Source: Croceicoccus sp. (GTDB lineage: Bacteria; Pseudomonadota; Alphaproteobacteria; Sphingomonadales; Sphingomonadaceae). From it: DNA of 64,000 nt. The notes beneath the pieces are model-generated. The model did no database searches and was not told the origin of the DNA. It was given only the letters and a program-made list of their open reading frames with translations. This document shows, piece after piece, positions 52,631 to 62,208 of this stretch. Made by a program: the position numbers and the translations under genes. The DNA lies in the NCBI GenBank assembly GCA_002694745.1, contig NZMY01000034.1:1-64000 (forward strand), written 5' to 3'. Position 1 is the stretch's first letter. Every line of letters starts with the position of its first letter.

Positions 52631-54358
52631 GTCGCCCGCTATCTCGGCACGAAGGGCCTTGCGGTCCAGCTTGCCGATCATCGTCTTGGGCAGTTCCTTG
52701 CGAATCTCGACCTCGGCCAGCCGCTCATGCTTGCCGACGCGTGAATTGACCCATTCGCGCAGGCTCTCCTCATCGTCCTCGCTGCCGGGTTCCAGCGTGA
52801 CGAAGGCCTTGGGCACCTCGCCCAGATAATCGTCGGCGATTCCTATCACCAGCGCCTCGCGTATGCCGGGGCGATCGAGGATGATTTCCTCGATCTGGCT
52901 GGGGAACACCTTGAAGCCGCCCACCGCGATCATGTCCTTGATGCGGTCGACGATGGTCAGGAAGCCGTCCGCATCGATGGTGGCGACATCGCCGGTGCGC
53001 AGATAGCCGTCACGGAACACCGCATGGCCTTCGGGCCGGTTCCAGTATCCCTGCATGATCTGCGGCCCCTTGACCGCCAGCTCCCCCGGCTCGCCCGCAG
53101 GCGCGAACCGGGAAGGGTCCTCCTTGTCGAGCAGGCGGATGCTGGTGCCGGGCAGCAGTTGCCCGATGGTGCCGGGCTTTTCGTCGTCGGGCTTGCCGAA
53201 CGGGTTGGTCGACACCACCCCCGAACTTTCGGTCAGGCCGTAACCCTCGACCACATGCGCGCCGGTCACGCTCTCGAACCTCTGCTTCAGTGGCAGGGGC
53301 AAGGGCGCGCCGCCCGATATGCACACCCGCAGCGAGGTGAAATCGGTGCTGCCGATGGCCGGGCAATCCAGCAGCGCCTGATACATGGTGGGCACGCCGG
53401 GCAGCGCGGTCGCCTGCGTGCGGTTCAGCGCCTTCAGCGTCTGTTTCGCGTCAAAGCGCGGCAGCATCACGATGGTCCCGCCGTTCAGCACCGTGCGATT
53501 GAGCACCACCGTATTGGCGAACACGTGAAACAGCGGCAGCACGCCGATCATCACGTCGCGCTCGCCGCGGTGCGGATCGATGCGCAGGGTCTGGCGCGCA
53601 TTCACGGTCAGGTTCTGATGCGACAGCATCGCGCCCTTGGGCCGCCCGGTGGTGCCGCCGGTATATTGCAGCAGCGCGATGTCCTTTTCGGGGTCGATGG
53701 CGACGGGCGCAGGTTCGCCCGCACCCGCCACAAAGCGGTCCAGCGCGGTAATACGCGGATCGGAGGGCAGGGGGGTCAGGTCGCTGCGCTTCAACAGCTT
53801 CATCGCCAGCCCCATCCACCAGGGCATCATGCCCGGCAGATGGCCCACGACCAGCCGGTTGACGGCGGAACAGTCCAGCACCTCGATCGCGGTGGGCAGC
53901 AGCGCGCTGGAATCGACGGTGAACAGCAGGGTAACGCCCGAATCCTCGACCTGCGCCGACAATTCCTCGACCGTGTAGAGCGGCGAGAAATTCACCGCGG
54001 TCGCGCCCGCGATCATGATCCCGTAATAGGCGGTGATGTACAGCGGCACATTGGGCAGGAACAGGCCGACGCGGTCGCCCTTGCCGATGCCGGCAGCCTG
54101 CAAGGCGGCAGCGATACGGCGGGCCTGCGCCAGCGCCTCGCGATAGGTCAGCGTCTTGCCAAGGAAATCCGCGACATCGCGGTCGCCCGCCATCTGCGCG
54201 CCGCGCGCCAGCATGTCCGGTACCGACAAGGGCTCGAATCCCGCCTCCCAGTCGACCGGGTGACGATAGTGGCCCTCTCCATCGAGCCTTCGGCCGTTTG
54301 ACATCGGCCATTCGGGCGGCGGCGCATCTTCTCCGATATTATTATTATGTGCGTTCAT
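52625..54358 (-). CDS. Long-chain fatty acid-CoA ligase (AMP-binding)
   Basis: 577 residues from ATG 54358. ANL-superfamily enzyme with the P-loop LLQYTGGTTGRPKGAMLSH, A5 motif VVEGYGLTESSGVV, GYLRTGDVATIDADGFLTIVD and the C-terminal Lys in LPKTMIGKLDRKALR. FadD-like, it activates fatty acids with ATP and CoA for beta-oxidation or lipid synthesis. Upstream codons to 54598 run through a terminator and are not coding. Single gene, terminated at or near 52625. Confidence 0.94.
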   Translation of the reverse strand: MNAHNNNIGEDAPPPEWPMSNGRRLDGEGHYRHPVDWEAGFEPLSVPDMLARGAQMAGDRDVADFLGKTLTYREALAQARRIAAALQAAGIGKGDRVGLFLPNVPLYITAYYGIMIAGATAVNFSPLYTVEELSAQVEDSGVTLLFTVDSSALLPTAIEVLDCSAVNRLVVGHLPGMMPWWMGLAMKLLKRSDLTPLPSDPRITALDRFVAGAGEPAPVAIDPEKDIALLQYTGGTTGRPKGAMLSHQNLTVNARQTLRIDPHRGERDVMIGVLPLFHVFANTVVLNRTVLNGGTIVMLPRFDAKQTLKALNRTQATALPGVPTMYQALLDCPAIGSTDFTSLRVCISGGAPLPLPLKQRFESVTGAHVVEGYGLTESSGVVSTNPFGKPDDEKPGTIGQLLPGTSIRLLDKEDPSRFAPAGEPGELAVKGPQIMQGYWNRPEGHAVFRDGYLRTGDVATIDADGFLTIVDRIKDMIAVGGFKVFPSQIEEIILDRPGIREALVIGIADDYLGEVPKAFVTLEPGSEDDEESLREWVNSRVGKHERLAEVEIRKELPKTMIGKLDRKALRAEIAGDK

Positions 54359-54451
54359 GGGCGGTATTGTGCCCGTTCGCCGGGAATGCGGCAAGATAGC
54401 CGCCTCGCAGCTGCGGCACCGCTTCGCAGTCGCAGCGTCCGCGCCCGACGA

Positions 54452-54487
54452 AAAAGGGCCCGGCTCACGCTGGAGCCGGGCCCTTTT
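54452..54487 (-). terminator. Strong intrinsic terminator downstream of trcR
   Basis: A perfect 15-bp stem (AAAAGGGCCCGGCTC and its complement) around a 6-base loop, flanked by A/T runs so it can act on both strands. It lies ~22 bp past the end of the minus-strand DUF1013 gene and separates it from the acyl-CoA ligase gene. Confidence 0.9.
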
Positions 54488-54509
54488 CAATTGTGTTTCA
54501 AAGAGGCGC

Positions 54510-55214
54510 CTATTCCTCGGTCGCGTTGTCGCGGCGTGCGGCCAGCCATGCCTCGGCCTCGGCTTCTTGCGCGGCCTCGACAGCGGCGCGGGCGGCATCC
54601 TCGCGCTCCTTCTTCAGCTCGTCGATCAGGGCCTGGCGGTCGTCGACCAGCCGCGTGTCGGCCACCGGCTTCTGCTCATCGGCAGGCAGGTTCTTGGCCG
54701 CCTTGGCCACCGCCGCGTCCAGCTCGCGCTGGCTGCAGAGGCCCAGCGTCACCGGATCCTTGGGATTGATGTTCTGGATGTTCCAGTGCGACCGGTCGCG
54801 GATCGCGCCGATGGTGTTGCGCGTGGTGCCGATCAGCTTGCCGATCTGCGCGTCCGAGATTTCGGGATGGTTGCGGATCAGCCATGCGATGCCGTCGGGC
54901 TTGTCCTGACGCTTTGACACCGGGGTATAGCGCGGACCCTTGGTGCGCTGGACCTGAACCGGCGCCCGGTGCATCTTCAGCACGTATTCGGGATCGTTCT
55001 GGCCCTTCTCGATCTCCTCGTGCGTCAGCTCGCCCGCACGAACGGGATCGCGCCCGGTGTATTTCGCGCCGGCCAGATCGTCGGCCATGGCCTGCACCTC
55101 CAGCATGTGGAGGCCGCAGAACTCGGCGATCTGTTCGAACGTAAGGCCGGTGTTGTCGATCAGCCAGCTGGCGGTCGCGTGCGGCATCAGCGGAGTGGCC
55201 TGTTTCGTGCTCAC
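54510..55214 (-). CDS. trcR: DUF1013 cell-cycle regulator TrcR
   Basis: About 234 residues. The conserved N-terminus is PLMPHATASWLIDNTGLTFEQIAEFCGLH, here split as MPHATASWLIDNTG and TFEQIAEFCGLHMLEV. A middle helix-turn-helix follows (IAWLIRNHPEISDAQIGKLI, then GTTRNTIGAIRDRSHWN). The C-terminal third is a charged, Ala/Glu-rich helix. DUF1013 members are alphaproteobacterial, sigma-70-associated transcription factors. GTG at 55214 is chosen (AAAGG 8 bases upstream); ATG 55232 is possible. A strong terminator follows. Confidence 0.88.
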   Translation of the reverse strand: MSTKQATPLMPHATASWLIDNTGLTFEQIAEFCGLHMLEVQAMADDLAGAKYTGRDPVRAGELTHEEIEKGQNDPEYVLKMHRAPVQVQRTKGPRYTPVSKRQDKPDGIAWLIRNHPEISDAQIGKLIGTTRNTIGAIRDRSHWNIQNINPKDPVTLGLCSQRELDAAVAKAAKNLPADEQKPVADTRLVDDRQALIDELKKEREDAARAAVEAAQEAEAEAWLAARRDNATEE

Positions 55215-55397
55215 GAAGTGAACCTTTCGCATGGGCCCCGTGGCGCGGGCCGGACATTCTTTCGGGAAAAATCCGGCGATGCGCGGGGCGGAAAAACGAT
55301 AAGGGCCGCCCCTTACCGGAGCGGCCGCTTGCCTTTCGCATCTAGGCGATCCCGCGCATGCAGGCAAGGGTTTCCCGCTCGCCCGCGCGATTCAGCT

Positions 55398-56039
55398 TTA
55401 CATGGGCGCGAAACGGGGCAGGGCGCGCATGCGCCCGATCCAGCCGCGAATCGCGCCCAGCCCGTCCAGCGAGAAGCCGCCTTCATGCGCCACATGGGTA
55501 TAGGCGAATAGCGCGATATCGGCGAGCGAACAGGCATCGCCCACGAACCAGTCCCGCTCCGCCAGATGCCGGTCCATAAGCGCCAGTGCCGCCTCGCCGC
55601 CGCTGCGTTTCATCGCCATCAAGCAGCGCTGTTGGTCCGCCAGATTCGCTTCGCCCAGCACATGCAGCCAGTATCGCATGGTCGCGATATTGGGTTCGTG
55701 CTGATACTGCTCGAAGAACATCCAGCGCAGCATTGCGGCGCGTTCGAACCTACCCGAAGGAATCAGCCCGGATCCGTCGGCTAGGTAGAAACAGGCCGCG
55801 TTGCTTTCGGGCAGGAATTGCTCGCCCGCCTGCAGCACGGGAATTCGCCCATTGGCGTCGACCTCGGCCAGGAAACGCTCGGTGCGGGTTTCGCCCTTGG
55901 TGATGTCGTAGAACCGGCGCTCGACCGGAATGTCCAGCAGCGCCGCCGTCAGCCTGATCTTGTAGCAATTGCCGCTGACGGGATCCTCGTGAAGGATCAG
56001 CGGTGAGGGCAGGCCAGTCGGTGAAGTGTGGGCGGTCAT
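55398..56039 (-). CDS. Glutathione S-transferase family protein
   Basis: 213 residues. The N-terminal thioredoxin-like GSH domain has DPVSGNCYKIRLTAALLDIP and GRIPVLQAGEQFLPESNAAC (cis-Pro, Glu-Ser). A helical C-terminal domain has DRDWFVGDACSLADIALFAY-like text: ERDWFVGDACSLADIALF. It would conjugate or reduce electrophiles with glutathione. It overlaps the upstream quinone oxidoreductase gene by 4 bp, suggesting a joint role against reactive carbonyls or quinones. Confidence 0.92.
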   Translation of the reverse strand: MTAHTSPTGLPSPLILHEDPVSGNCYKIRLTAALLDIPVERRFYDITKGETRTERFLAEVDANGRIPVLQAGEQFLPESNAACFYLADGSGLIPSGRFERAAMLRWMFFEQYQHEPNIATMRYWLHVLGEANLADQQRCLMAMKRSGGEAALALMDRHLAERDWFVGDACSLADIALFAYTHVAHEGGFSLDGLGAIRGWIGRMRALPRFAPM

Positions 56040-57013
56040 AATACGGTCAGCACGATCTTGCCGACGTGATCCTCGTCCATGCGGCGGTGCGCATCGGCGG
56101 CGCGGTCCAGCGGATAGGTCGAATCTATTTCGGGCCGCAATTGCCCGCTGGCGACGAAGGGCCAGACCTCACGCCGGATCTCGTCCGCCAGCGCCGCCTT
56201 GAAATCGTCGGAACGCGGGCGCAGCGTCGATCCGGTCAGCGTCAGCCGCTTGGTCAGCACCTTGTGCATCGGGATCTCAGCCTTCACGCCGCCCTGCATG
56301 GCGATGGTCACGTGGCGCGCATCCTCGGCCATGCAGGCGATGTTGCGCGCGACATAATCGCCCGAAATCATGTCGAGCACGACGTCCACGCCGCGCCCGT
56401 CCGTGATGCGCCTGACCTCCTCGACGAAATCGCTGTCCTTGTAGTTGACCGCGTGATGCGCGCCCATCGCGCGGGCGGCATCGCATTTCTCGTCGCTGCC
56501 GCAGGTGACGATGATGGTCAGGCCGAACAGGTTCGCCAGCTTGATCGCCATGGTGCCGATCCCGCTGGTGCCGCCATGGACCAGCAGCCATTCGCCTTCG
56601 TCCGCCATGCCGTGTTCGAACACATTGCTCCACACGGTGAACAGGGTTTCGGGCAGCGCAGCGGCTTCCTCCATCGACATTTCGTCGGGCACGGGAAGGC
56701 AATGATCGGCCCTGGCAAGGCAATATTGCGCATAGCCGCCGCCCGCGACCAATGCGCACTTGCGCGTGCCCAGCAGTTCGGGATCGACAGCGTCGCCGAC
56801 CGCGACGACCGTGCCAGCCACTTCCAGCCCCGGCGTATCGGGCGCACCCGGCGGCGGCGGATAGAGCCCCGAGCGCTGCATCACGTCGGGCCGGTTCACC
56901 CCGGCGGCCTGAACGCGCAGCAGGACCTGTCCCTCGGCGGGCGAAGGCACCGCCATCTCGCGCGGGACCAGCACTTCCGGCCCGCCCTTTCCGTCGATGG
57001 CGATGGCGGTCAT
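56036..57013 (-). CDS. NAD(P)H-quinone oxidoreductase (zinc-free MDR family)
   Basis: 325 residues from ATG 57013, the normal QOR/PIG3 length. GroES-like domain: GVNRPDVMQRSGLYPPPPGA. Rossmann domain: LLVHGGTSGIGTMAIKLANLFG, ITDGRGVDVVLDMISGD. No zinc-ligand cysteine cluster is present, so it is the quinone reductase branch. The frame is open to 57250 through a tandem repeat, but that part is not conserved. Cotranscribed with the GST gene. Confidence 0.92.
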   Translation of the reverse strand: MTAIAIDGKGGPEVLVPREMAVPSPAEGQVLLRVQAAGVNRPDVMQRSGLYPPPPGAPDTPGLEVAGTVVAVGDAVDPELLGTRKCALVAGGGYAQYCLARADHCLPVPDEMSMEEAAALPETLFTVWSNVFEHGMADEGEWLLVHGGTSGIGTMAIKLANLFGLTIIVTCGSDEKCDAARAMGAHHAVNYKDSDFVEEVRRITDGRGVDVVLDMISGDYVARNIACMAEDARHVTIAMQGGVKAEIPMHKVLTKRLTLTGSTLRPRSDDFKAALADEIRREVWPFVASGQLRPEIDSTYPLDRAADAHRRMDEDHVGKIVLTVL

Positions 57014-57055
57014 CTTATCCGCGATGTTCGGATTGCTGCCGGGCTTGCCAGTTCC

Positions 57056-57100
57056 ATTCACCCCGCCTGTCACATTCATCCCGTCTGTCACATTCACCCC
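57056..57100. repeat. Short 18-bp tandem repeat upstream of the quinone oxidoreductase gene
   Basis: About 2.5 copies of ATTCACCCCGCCTGTCAC (57056-57073), with a close second copy at 57074-57091 and a partial third. It lies in the leader of the minus-strand gene, ~45-85 bp before its ATG. If translated on the minus strand it reads repeating NVT(D/G)G units. Confidence 0.7.
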
Positions 57101-57189
57101 TGAATCGAATGTCCCGCGATGACTGTTGCCAAACCGGCACATGCCCCGTGCCGACCGGCGTACAGCCTGTGGATTTCCGCCCACCCGCA

Positions 57190-57238
57190 TGCGGTTAACC
57201 GCAAGGTGCATTGACAGCAAGGCAAACAGCGGCATGAT
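57190..57238 (+). promoter_or_regulatory. Palindrome and candidate promoter for the DUF1192-encoding gene
   Basis: A perfect 14-bp palindrome TGCGGTTAACCGCA (57190-57203) is followed by TTGACA (57211-57216), a 16-bp spacer and CATGAT (57233-57238), with the ATG of the DUF1192 gene at 57250. The -35 is perfect, the -10 weak. The leader would be very short. The palindrome, containing GTTAAC, could be an operator for either divergent gene. Confidence 0.4.
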
Positions 57239-57249
57239 CGGATATTGCA

Positions 57250-57471
57250 ATGTTCGATGACGATCGCCCCCGGCCCGCTGGCCAAACCGGCGAACTCGCG
57301 ACCCGCCTCGCGAGTGAGAACCTCGACCCGCTTTCGCAGGACGAGCTGGAAGAGCGCATCGCCTTGCTGGAACTGGAAATTACCCGGACCCGAACCCATA
57401 TGGACCGGGTGGACAAGCACCGCCGTGCTGCCGAGGCTCTCTTCGGATCGCCGGAGAAGCCGCCAGCATGA
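57250..57471 (+). CDS. DUF1192 family small protein
   Basis: 73 residues: FDDDRPRPAGQ at the start, then LDPLSQDELEERIALLELEI and RTRTHMDRVDKHRRAAEALFG, a charged helix likely to form a coiled coil. DUF1192 is a small alphaproteobacterial family of unknown function. It is followed by ~240 bp before clpA; in that gap an open frame of 76 codons overlaps by 4 bp but looks non-coding. Confidence 0.87.
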   Translation: MFDDDRPRPAGQTGELATRLASENLDPLSQDELEERIALLELEITRTRTHMDRVDKHRRAAEALFGSPEKPPA

Positions 57472-57711
57472 TCGCCCGCGCCGCCCCAGCTCGATTTGCT
57501 CGGGCCAGAAACATGGCGGCGCTTACCGTTGCAACACGGACTGCAAGGCCCGTTTCCGCCGCGCCATTGCGCGAAGGAAACGCGGGTTTCAGGCCCAGAC
57601 CCCGCGACAGCGCCGGCACCGAAAATTCGCCGTTAACGCTTTCGCCTTACGTTCATGACAATCTTGCCATGATCGCGACTCCGGTTCCCTTTGGATAGGA
57701 AATAGCGCCCA

Positions 57712-60105
57712 ATGCCCTCTTTCGCCCAGAGCCTCGAAAAGACGCTTCACACCGCGCTCGCCAATGCGGCAGAGCGCGCGCATGAATATGCGACTCTGGA
57801 ACACCTTCTTCTCGCCCTGATCGAGGATGAGGACGCCGCGCAGGTGATGGAAGCCTGCGGCGTCGAGCTTCCCGAATTGACCGGCGTGGTGAAGCAGTAC
57901 CTCGACCAGGAATATCAATCGCTGAAGACCAGCGAAAAGGCCGATCCCTCGCCCACCGCCGGGTTCCAGCGCGTGATCCAGCGCGCCATCCTGCACGTGC
58001 AGTCGAGCGGGAAGGACACGGTCACCGGCGCGAATGTGCTGGTCGCGCTGTTCTCGGAACGCGATTCCTATGCCGTCTATTTCCTGCAGCAGCAGGACAT
58101 GAGCAGGCTGGACGCGGTTTCCTATATCAGCCACGGCATCGGCAAGACCGGCAAGCAGGTCGAGCAGCGCCCTGCCAAGGGCGACGAAGACCCCAAGGCC
58201 GAGGAACGCGCCGAGCAGGGGGCCAAGAACAAGAAGGATTCGGCGCTCGACCAGTTCACCGTCAACCTCAACACCAAGGCGCTGGCCGGCAAGGTCGATC
58301 CGCTGATCGGGCGCGGGCCCGAAGTGGATCGCACGATCCAGATCCTGTGCCGCCGATCCAAGAACAACCCGCTCTATGTGGGCGATCCGGGCGTCGGCAA
58401 GACGGCCATCGCCGAAGGCCTTGCCCGCAAGATCGTCGAGGGCGACGTGCCCGAAGTGCTGGCCGAAGCGGTCATCTACTCGCTCGACATGGGCGCGCTG
58501 CTGGCGGGTACCCGCTATCGCGGCGATTTCGAGGAACGGCTGAAGCAGGTCGTTTCCGAACTGGAAAAGATGCCCGAGGCGATCCTGTTCATCGACGAGA
58601 TCCACACCGTGATCGGTGCGGGCGCGACCAGCGGCGGGGCGATGGATGCCTCGAACCTGCTGAAACCCGCGCTGTCGTCGGGTGCGATCCGCTGCGTGGG
58701 TTCCACGACCTACAAGGAGTTCCGCAACCACTTCGAAAAGGACCGCGCCCTGCTGCGCCGGTTCCAGAAGATCGACGTCAACGAACCCACGGTCGAGGAT
58801 ACGATCAAGATCCTGCGCGGCCTGCGTTCGGCGTTCGAGGAGCACCACCAGGTCAAGTACACGCCCGACGCGATCAAGACCGCGGTCGAGCTGTCGGCCC
58901 GTTACATCAACGACCGCAAGCTGCCCGACAAGGCGATCGACGTGATCGACGAAGTGGGCGCGATGCAGATGCTGGTCCCGCCCAGCCGCCGCAAGAAGAC
59001 GATCACCGCTCGCGAGATCGAGAAGGTGATCTCGACCATGGCGCGCATTCCGGCGAAATCGGTGTCGAAGGACGACAAGAAGGCGCTGGAAAACCTGGAA
59101 CGCGACCTGAAACAGGTGGTGTTCGGGCAGGACAAGGCGATCGAGGTTCTGTCGACCGCGATGAAGCTGTCCCGCGCGGGTCTGCGCGATGCGGACAAGC
59201 CGATCGGCTCGTTCCTGTTCAGCGGCCCCACGGGCGTCGGCAAGACCGAGGTCGCGCGTCAGCTGGCCGACATCATGGGCATTCCGCTGCAGCGTTTCGA
59301 CATGTCGGAATATATGGAGCGGCACTCGGTCTCGCGCCTGATCGGCGCGCCTCCGGGCTATGTCGGCTTCGACCAGGGCGGTCTGCTCACCGATGCTATC
59401 GACCAGCAACCGCATTGCGTGCTGCTGCTGGACGAGATCGAGAAGGCGCATCCCGACCTGTTCAACATATTGCTGCAGGTGATGGACAACGGACGCCTGA
59501 CCGATCACCACGGCAAGACGGTCGATTTCCGCAATGTCGTCCTCATCATGACGACCAATGCGGGCGCGGCGGACATGGCGCGCAATGGCATCGGCTTTGG
59601 CGACATCTCCAAGGCGGACGCCGGGGATGAGGCGGTCAAGAAGATGTTCAGCCCCGAATTCCGCAACCGTCTCGATGCGATCGTGCCGTTTGCCTATCTG
59701 GGCAAGGAAATCGTCAGCCGCGTGGTCGACAAGTTCATCCTGCAGCTGGAACTGCAGCTGGCCGACCAGAACGTGCATATACAGTTCGACGGCGATGCCC
59801 GGGGCTGGCTGGCCGAACGCGGTTACGACCGCCTGTATGGCGCGCGCCCGATGAGCCGCGTGATACAGGAAAAGGTGAAGCAGCCGCTGGCCGAGGAACT
59901 GCTGTTCGGCAAGCTGTCCGCAGGCGGCGAGGTGCATGTCAGCACCAAGACCGGCGAGGACGACAAGCCCGAGCTGGCTTTCGAACTGACGCCCGCCCCG
60001 CCCAAGCTGGTGAAGCGCCGCAAGAAGAAGGCGGCGCCGAAGAAGGACGGCGGCAAGTCGGCGGAAGGTTCGCACGAACCGGACGAGGATTCCGGCAACG
60101 GCTGA
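57712..60105 (+). CDS. clpA: ClpA, ATPase subunit of the ClpAP protease
   Basis: 797 residues. The N-domain (FAQSLEKTLHTALANAAERA, YATLEHLLLALIEDEDA) is followed by AAA-1 (GDPGVGKTAIAEGLARKI, LFIDEIHTVIGAG) and AAA-2 (FSGPTGVGKTEVARQLAD, LLLDEIEKAHPDLFN). The ClpP-docking loop is NGIGFGD. A Lys/Ala-rich tail (KRRKKKAAPKKDGGKSAEG) extends the C-terminus. ClpA unfolds proteins for ClpP. The adaptor gene clpS, usually directly upstream, is not here. A strong terminator follows. Confidence 0.96.
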   Translation: MPSFAQSLEKTLHTALANAAERAHEYATLEHLLLALIEDEDAAQVMEACGVELPELTGVVKQYLDQEYQSLKTSEKADPSPTAGFQRVIQRAILHVQSSGKDTVTGANVLVALFSERDSYAVYFLQQQDMSRLDAVSYISHGIGKTGKQVEQRPAKGDEDPKAEERAEQGAKNKKDSALDQFTVNLNTKALAGKVDPLIGRGPEVDRTIQILCRRSKNNPLYVGDPGVGKTAIAEGLARKIVEGDVPEVLAEAVIYSLDMGALLAGTRYRGDFEERLKQVVSELEKMPEAILFIDEIHTVIGAGATSGGAMDASNLLKPALSSGAIRCVGSTTYKEFRNHFEKDRALLRRFQKIDVNEPTVEDTIKILRGLRSAFEEHHQVKYTPDAIKTAVELSARYINDRKLPDKAIDVIDEVGAMQMLVPPSRRKKTITAREIEKVISTMARIPAKSVSKDDKKALENLERDLKQVVFGQDKAIEVLSTAMKLSRAGLRDADKPIGSFLFSGPTGVGKTEVARQLADIMGIPLQRFDMSEYMERHSVSRLIGAPPGYVGFDQGGLLTDAIDQQPHCVLLLDEIEKAHPDLFNILLQVMDNGRLTDHHGKTVDFRNVVLIMTTNAGAADMARNGIGFGDISKADAGDEAVKKMFSPEFRNRLDAIVPFAYLGKEIVSRVVDKFILQLELQLADQNVHIQFDGDARGWLAERGYDRLYGARPMSRVIQEKVKQPLAEELLFGKLSAGGEVHVSTKTGEDDKPELAFELTPAPPKLVKRRKKKAAPKKDGGKSAEGSHEPDEDSGNG

Positions 60106-60126
60106 CCGGCGATAGCGCGAATAGGG

Positions 60127-60156
60127 AAGGGCGGCCTCGAAAGGGCCGCCCTTTTC
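60127..60156 (+). terminator. Intrinsic terminator after clpA
   Basis: A 10-bp stem (AAGGGCGGCC / GGCCGCCCTT) with a 7-base loop, followed by TTTTC, ~22 bp after the clpA stop. The convergent coaE gene ends at its right edge, so it may also serve the opposite strand (A-run at its left is short). Confidence 0.88.
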
Positions 60157-60764
60157 TATGGTGCCAGCTGTTCGACCAGCGCCTCGACCTGCCGTCGGGT
60201 ATCTTCCAGCGCGCCGCCGGTGTCGATGACATGATCGGCCCGGGCGCGCTTTTCCGCATCGGGAACCTGGAGCGCGAGGATCTCCTCGAATTTCTCCACC
60301 GTCATTCCCGGGCGCTTCAGAACGCGTCGGCGCTGTTCCTCGGCAGGCGCCGACACGACCGCCACGGCATCCAGCCCGCGCGTGCCGGTCTTTTCGTACA
60401 GCAGCGGAATATCGAACACGATCAGCGGCGCATCGCGGTTCGCTTCCATGAAGGCGAAACGCTCTTCCGCGACGGCGGGATGGACGATGGCCTCCAGCCT
60501 TTTCAGCGCCTGCGGATCGGCGAACACGATGGCGCCCAGTTCGGCGCGCTTGACGCCTTCGGGGCCGGTGGTGCCGGGAAAGGCTTCCTCTATGGCTGGG
60601 ATCAGCAAGCCGTTTGGCCCTTGCAGGCGGTGCACCTCGGCATCGGCATCGAAGACTGGGACGCCGCAATCGCGGAACATGCCCGCAACGGTCGACTTGC
60701 CCATGCCGATGGAGCCGGTGAGGCCAAGGATGAAGGGCCGGTTTTCGCTTGCCGGGCTGTTCAT
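60156..60764 (-). CDS. coaE: Dephospho-CoA kinase
   Basis: 202 residues, final step of coenzyme A synthesis. P-loop GLTGSIGMGKSTVAGMFRD, then PVFDADAEVHRLQ, IVHPAVAEERFAF and VFDIPLLYEKTG, all typical of CoaE. It overlaps aroE by 4 bp, as the last gene of the ppsR-maf-aroE-coaE unit. In Caulobacter dnaQ follows; here clpA (opposite strand) takes that place. Confidence 0.96.
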   Translation of the reverse strand: MNSPASENRPFILGLTGSIGMGKSTVAGMFRDCGVPVFDADAEVHRLQGPNGLLIPAIEEAFPGTTGPEGVKRAELGAIVFADPQALKRLEAIVHPAVAEERFAFMEANRDAPLIVFDIPLLYEKTGTRGLDAVAVVSAPAEEQRRRVLKRPGMTVEKFEEILALQVPDAEKRARADHVIDTGGALEDTRRQVEALVEQLAP

Positions 60765-61633
60765 CGGGTCAGGATCTCGCGCAGTTTGGCGTCATCTTCG
60801 CGCGGCGCTGGCTGGCCAAAGAATTTCTCGAACGCATAGGCCGCCTTCCCGATCAGCATCGACAGGCCGTCGATGGTCCGGAAACCGGCCTCTTTCGCGG
60901 TCTTCAGAAATTCGGTCTCGCGCGGGCTGGTGACGATTTCATAGCAGATCGAGCGCGGCGGGACATGGCCGGGATGCAGGTCCAGCGGCGGATTGCCAGT
61001 CATGCCCAGCGGGCTGGCATTGACCACCAGATCGAGGCAACCGACCCGGTCGTCGAAATCGAATTCGGTCGGCTCGGCCAGCATGGACAGCGGCGCGACA
61101 TGGTGCTCGCCCTCGGGGTCCAGCTCGTCCAGCAGGACGCGCGCCCTGGCCGGATCGCGGCCGAACATCACGATGACGAAGCCATGATCGCACAGCGCCT
61201 TGACCAGCGCCCGCGCCGCACCGCCATTGCCGATGATGCGCGCCATGCGGAACAGATGCGGCTGCGAAAGCTCGTCCAGCAAGGGTTCGAGGAAGCCGGG
61301 CGCATCGGTGTTGAAACCCTTCAGCGTGCCGTCCGCCTGTCGCACCACCGTATTGACCGCGCCGATCGCCTGCGCCGCCGGATCGACCGCATCGACCAGC
61401 GCCATGATCGCCTGCTTGTGCGGCATGGTGACGTTGCAGCCGCGCCAGTCCGGATCGCCGCGCCGCTGCGCGATGTAGTCCGCGAGCCCTTCGGCCGTCA
61501 CGTGACAGCGGCGATAATCGCCGTCCAGCCCCAGCCGCTGCAGCCAGAAATTATGGATGTCGGGCGATTTCGACTGCGCGATGGGGTCGCCGATCACCTC
61601 GGCATAGGGCCGGTTCGATCCTTGGGCGGTCAT
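60761..61633 (-). CDS. aroE: Shikimate dehydrogenase
   Basis: 290 residues, NADPH-dependent reduction of 3-dehydroshikimate. Substrate loop [20 protein letters not shown], catalytic Lys in [13 protein letters not shown], and NADP site [17 protein letters not shown] with the aroE-type GNGGAA. Ends overlap both neighbours by 4 bp. The C-terminus ([14 protein letters not shown]) is normal. Confidence 0.96.
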   Translation of the reverse strand: MTAQGSNRPYAEVIGDPIAQSKSPDIHNFWLQRLGLDGDYRRCHVTAEGLADYIAQRRGDPDWRGCNVTMPHKQAIMALVDAVDPAAQAIGAVNTVVRQADGTLKGFNTDAPGFLEPLLDELSQPHLFRMARIIGNGGAARALVKALCDHGFVIVMFGRDPARARVLLDELDPEGEHHVAPLSMLAEPTEFDFDDRVGCLDLVVNASPLGMTGNPPLDLHPGHVPPRSICYEIVTSPRETEFLKTAKEAGFRTIDGLSMLIGKAAYAFEKFFGQPAPREDDAKLREILTR

Positions 61634-62208
61634 TGCGGCAATTCCCCCTGTTCGCGCAGCGCGCCCAGCACCGGCAGCAATGGCATGCCCAGCACGGTGA
61701 AATAATCGCCGTCAAAGCCTTCGAATAATTGCACGCCCGGCCCCTCGATGCGGAACACGCCGACACACCAGCCGACCGCGGGCCATTCGGCGTCGAGATA
61801 GTTCTCGATAAAGTCCTCGCTCAGGCGGCGCACCCGCAAGCGGGCCAGCGCCTTGTGCCGCCATACCATGTCGCCATCCCGGACCAGCGCCGCTGCGCTG
61901 TGCAGATGCATGGTGCGGCCTGAGAAGAAGCGCAGATGCTGCGCGGCAGCCTCGCGGCTCTCCGGCTTGTCGAAACGGCGCCCGTCTACCTCGACCAGCG
62001 AATCGCTGCCCAGTACCAGCCGTCCGGGTGCATCGACCGCCGCCGCCTTGGCTTCCGCCAGCGCAAGCGCGATGTCGCCGGCCGCGGCACCCGTCATCGC
62101 GGCCTCCAGCGCGCGCTCGTCGATGTCGGCAGGCCGCGCCTCGAACGCGACGCCCGCCTGTTCCAGCATGGCCTGCCGCGACGCGCTCTTGGATGCGAGC
62201 ACGATCAT
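61630..62208 (-). CDS. maf: Maf-like nucleoside triphosphate pyrophosphatase
   Basis: 192 residues with [20 protein letters not shown], then [21 protein letters not shown] and [20 protein letters not shown]. Maf proteins hydrolyse non-canonical or UTP/dTTP nucleotides and can restrain septation. Overlaps aroE and the PPSR gene by 4 bp each. Which Maf subclass (nucleotide specificity) is not decided. Confidence 0.95.
   Translation of the reverse strand: MIVLASKSASRQAMLEQAGVAFEARPADIDERALEAAMTGAAAGDIALALAEAKAAAVDAPGRLVLGSDSLVEVDGRRFDKPESREAAAQHLRFFSGRTMHLHSAAALVRDGDMVWRHKALARLRVRRLSEDFIENYLDAEWPAVGWCVGVFRIEGPGVQLFEGFDGDYFTVLGMPLLPVLGALREQGELPQ

Noticed and set aside
57468-57698. 76-codon frame after the DUF1192 gene, overlapping it by 4 bp
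   Set aside because: Despite the tempting overlap, it is Arg/Ala/Pro-rich with no structure or family pattern.
57589-60669. 1026-codon frame antisense to clpA
   Set aside because: Shadow of the ClpA reading frame; it also crosses a terminator and part of coaE.
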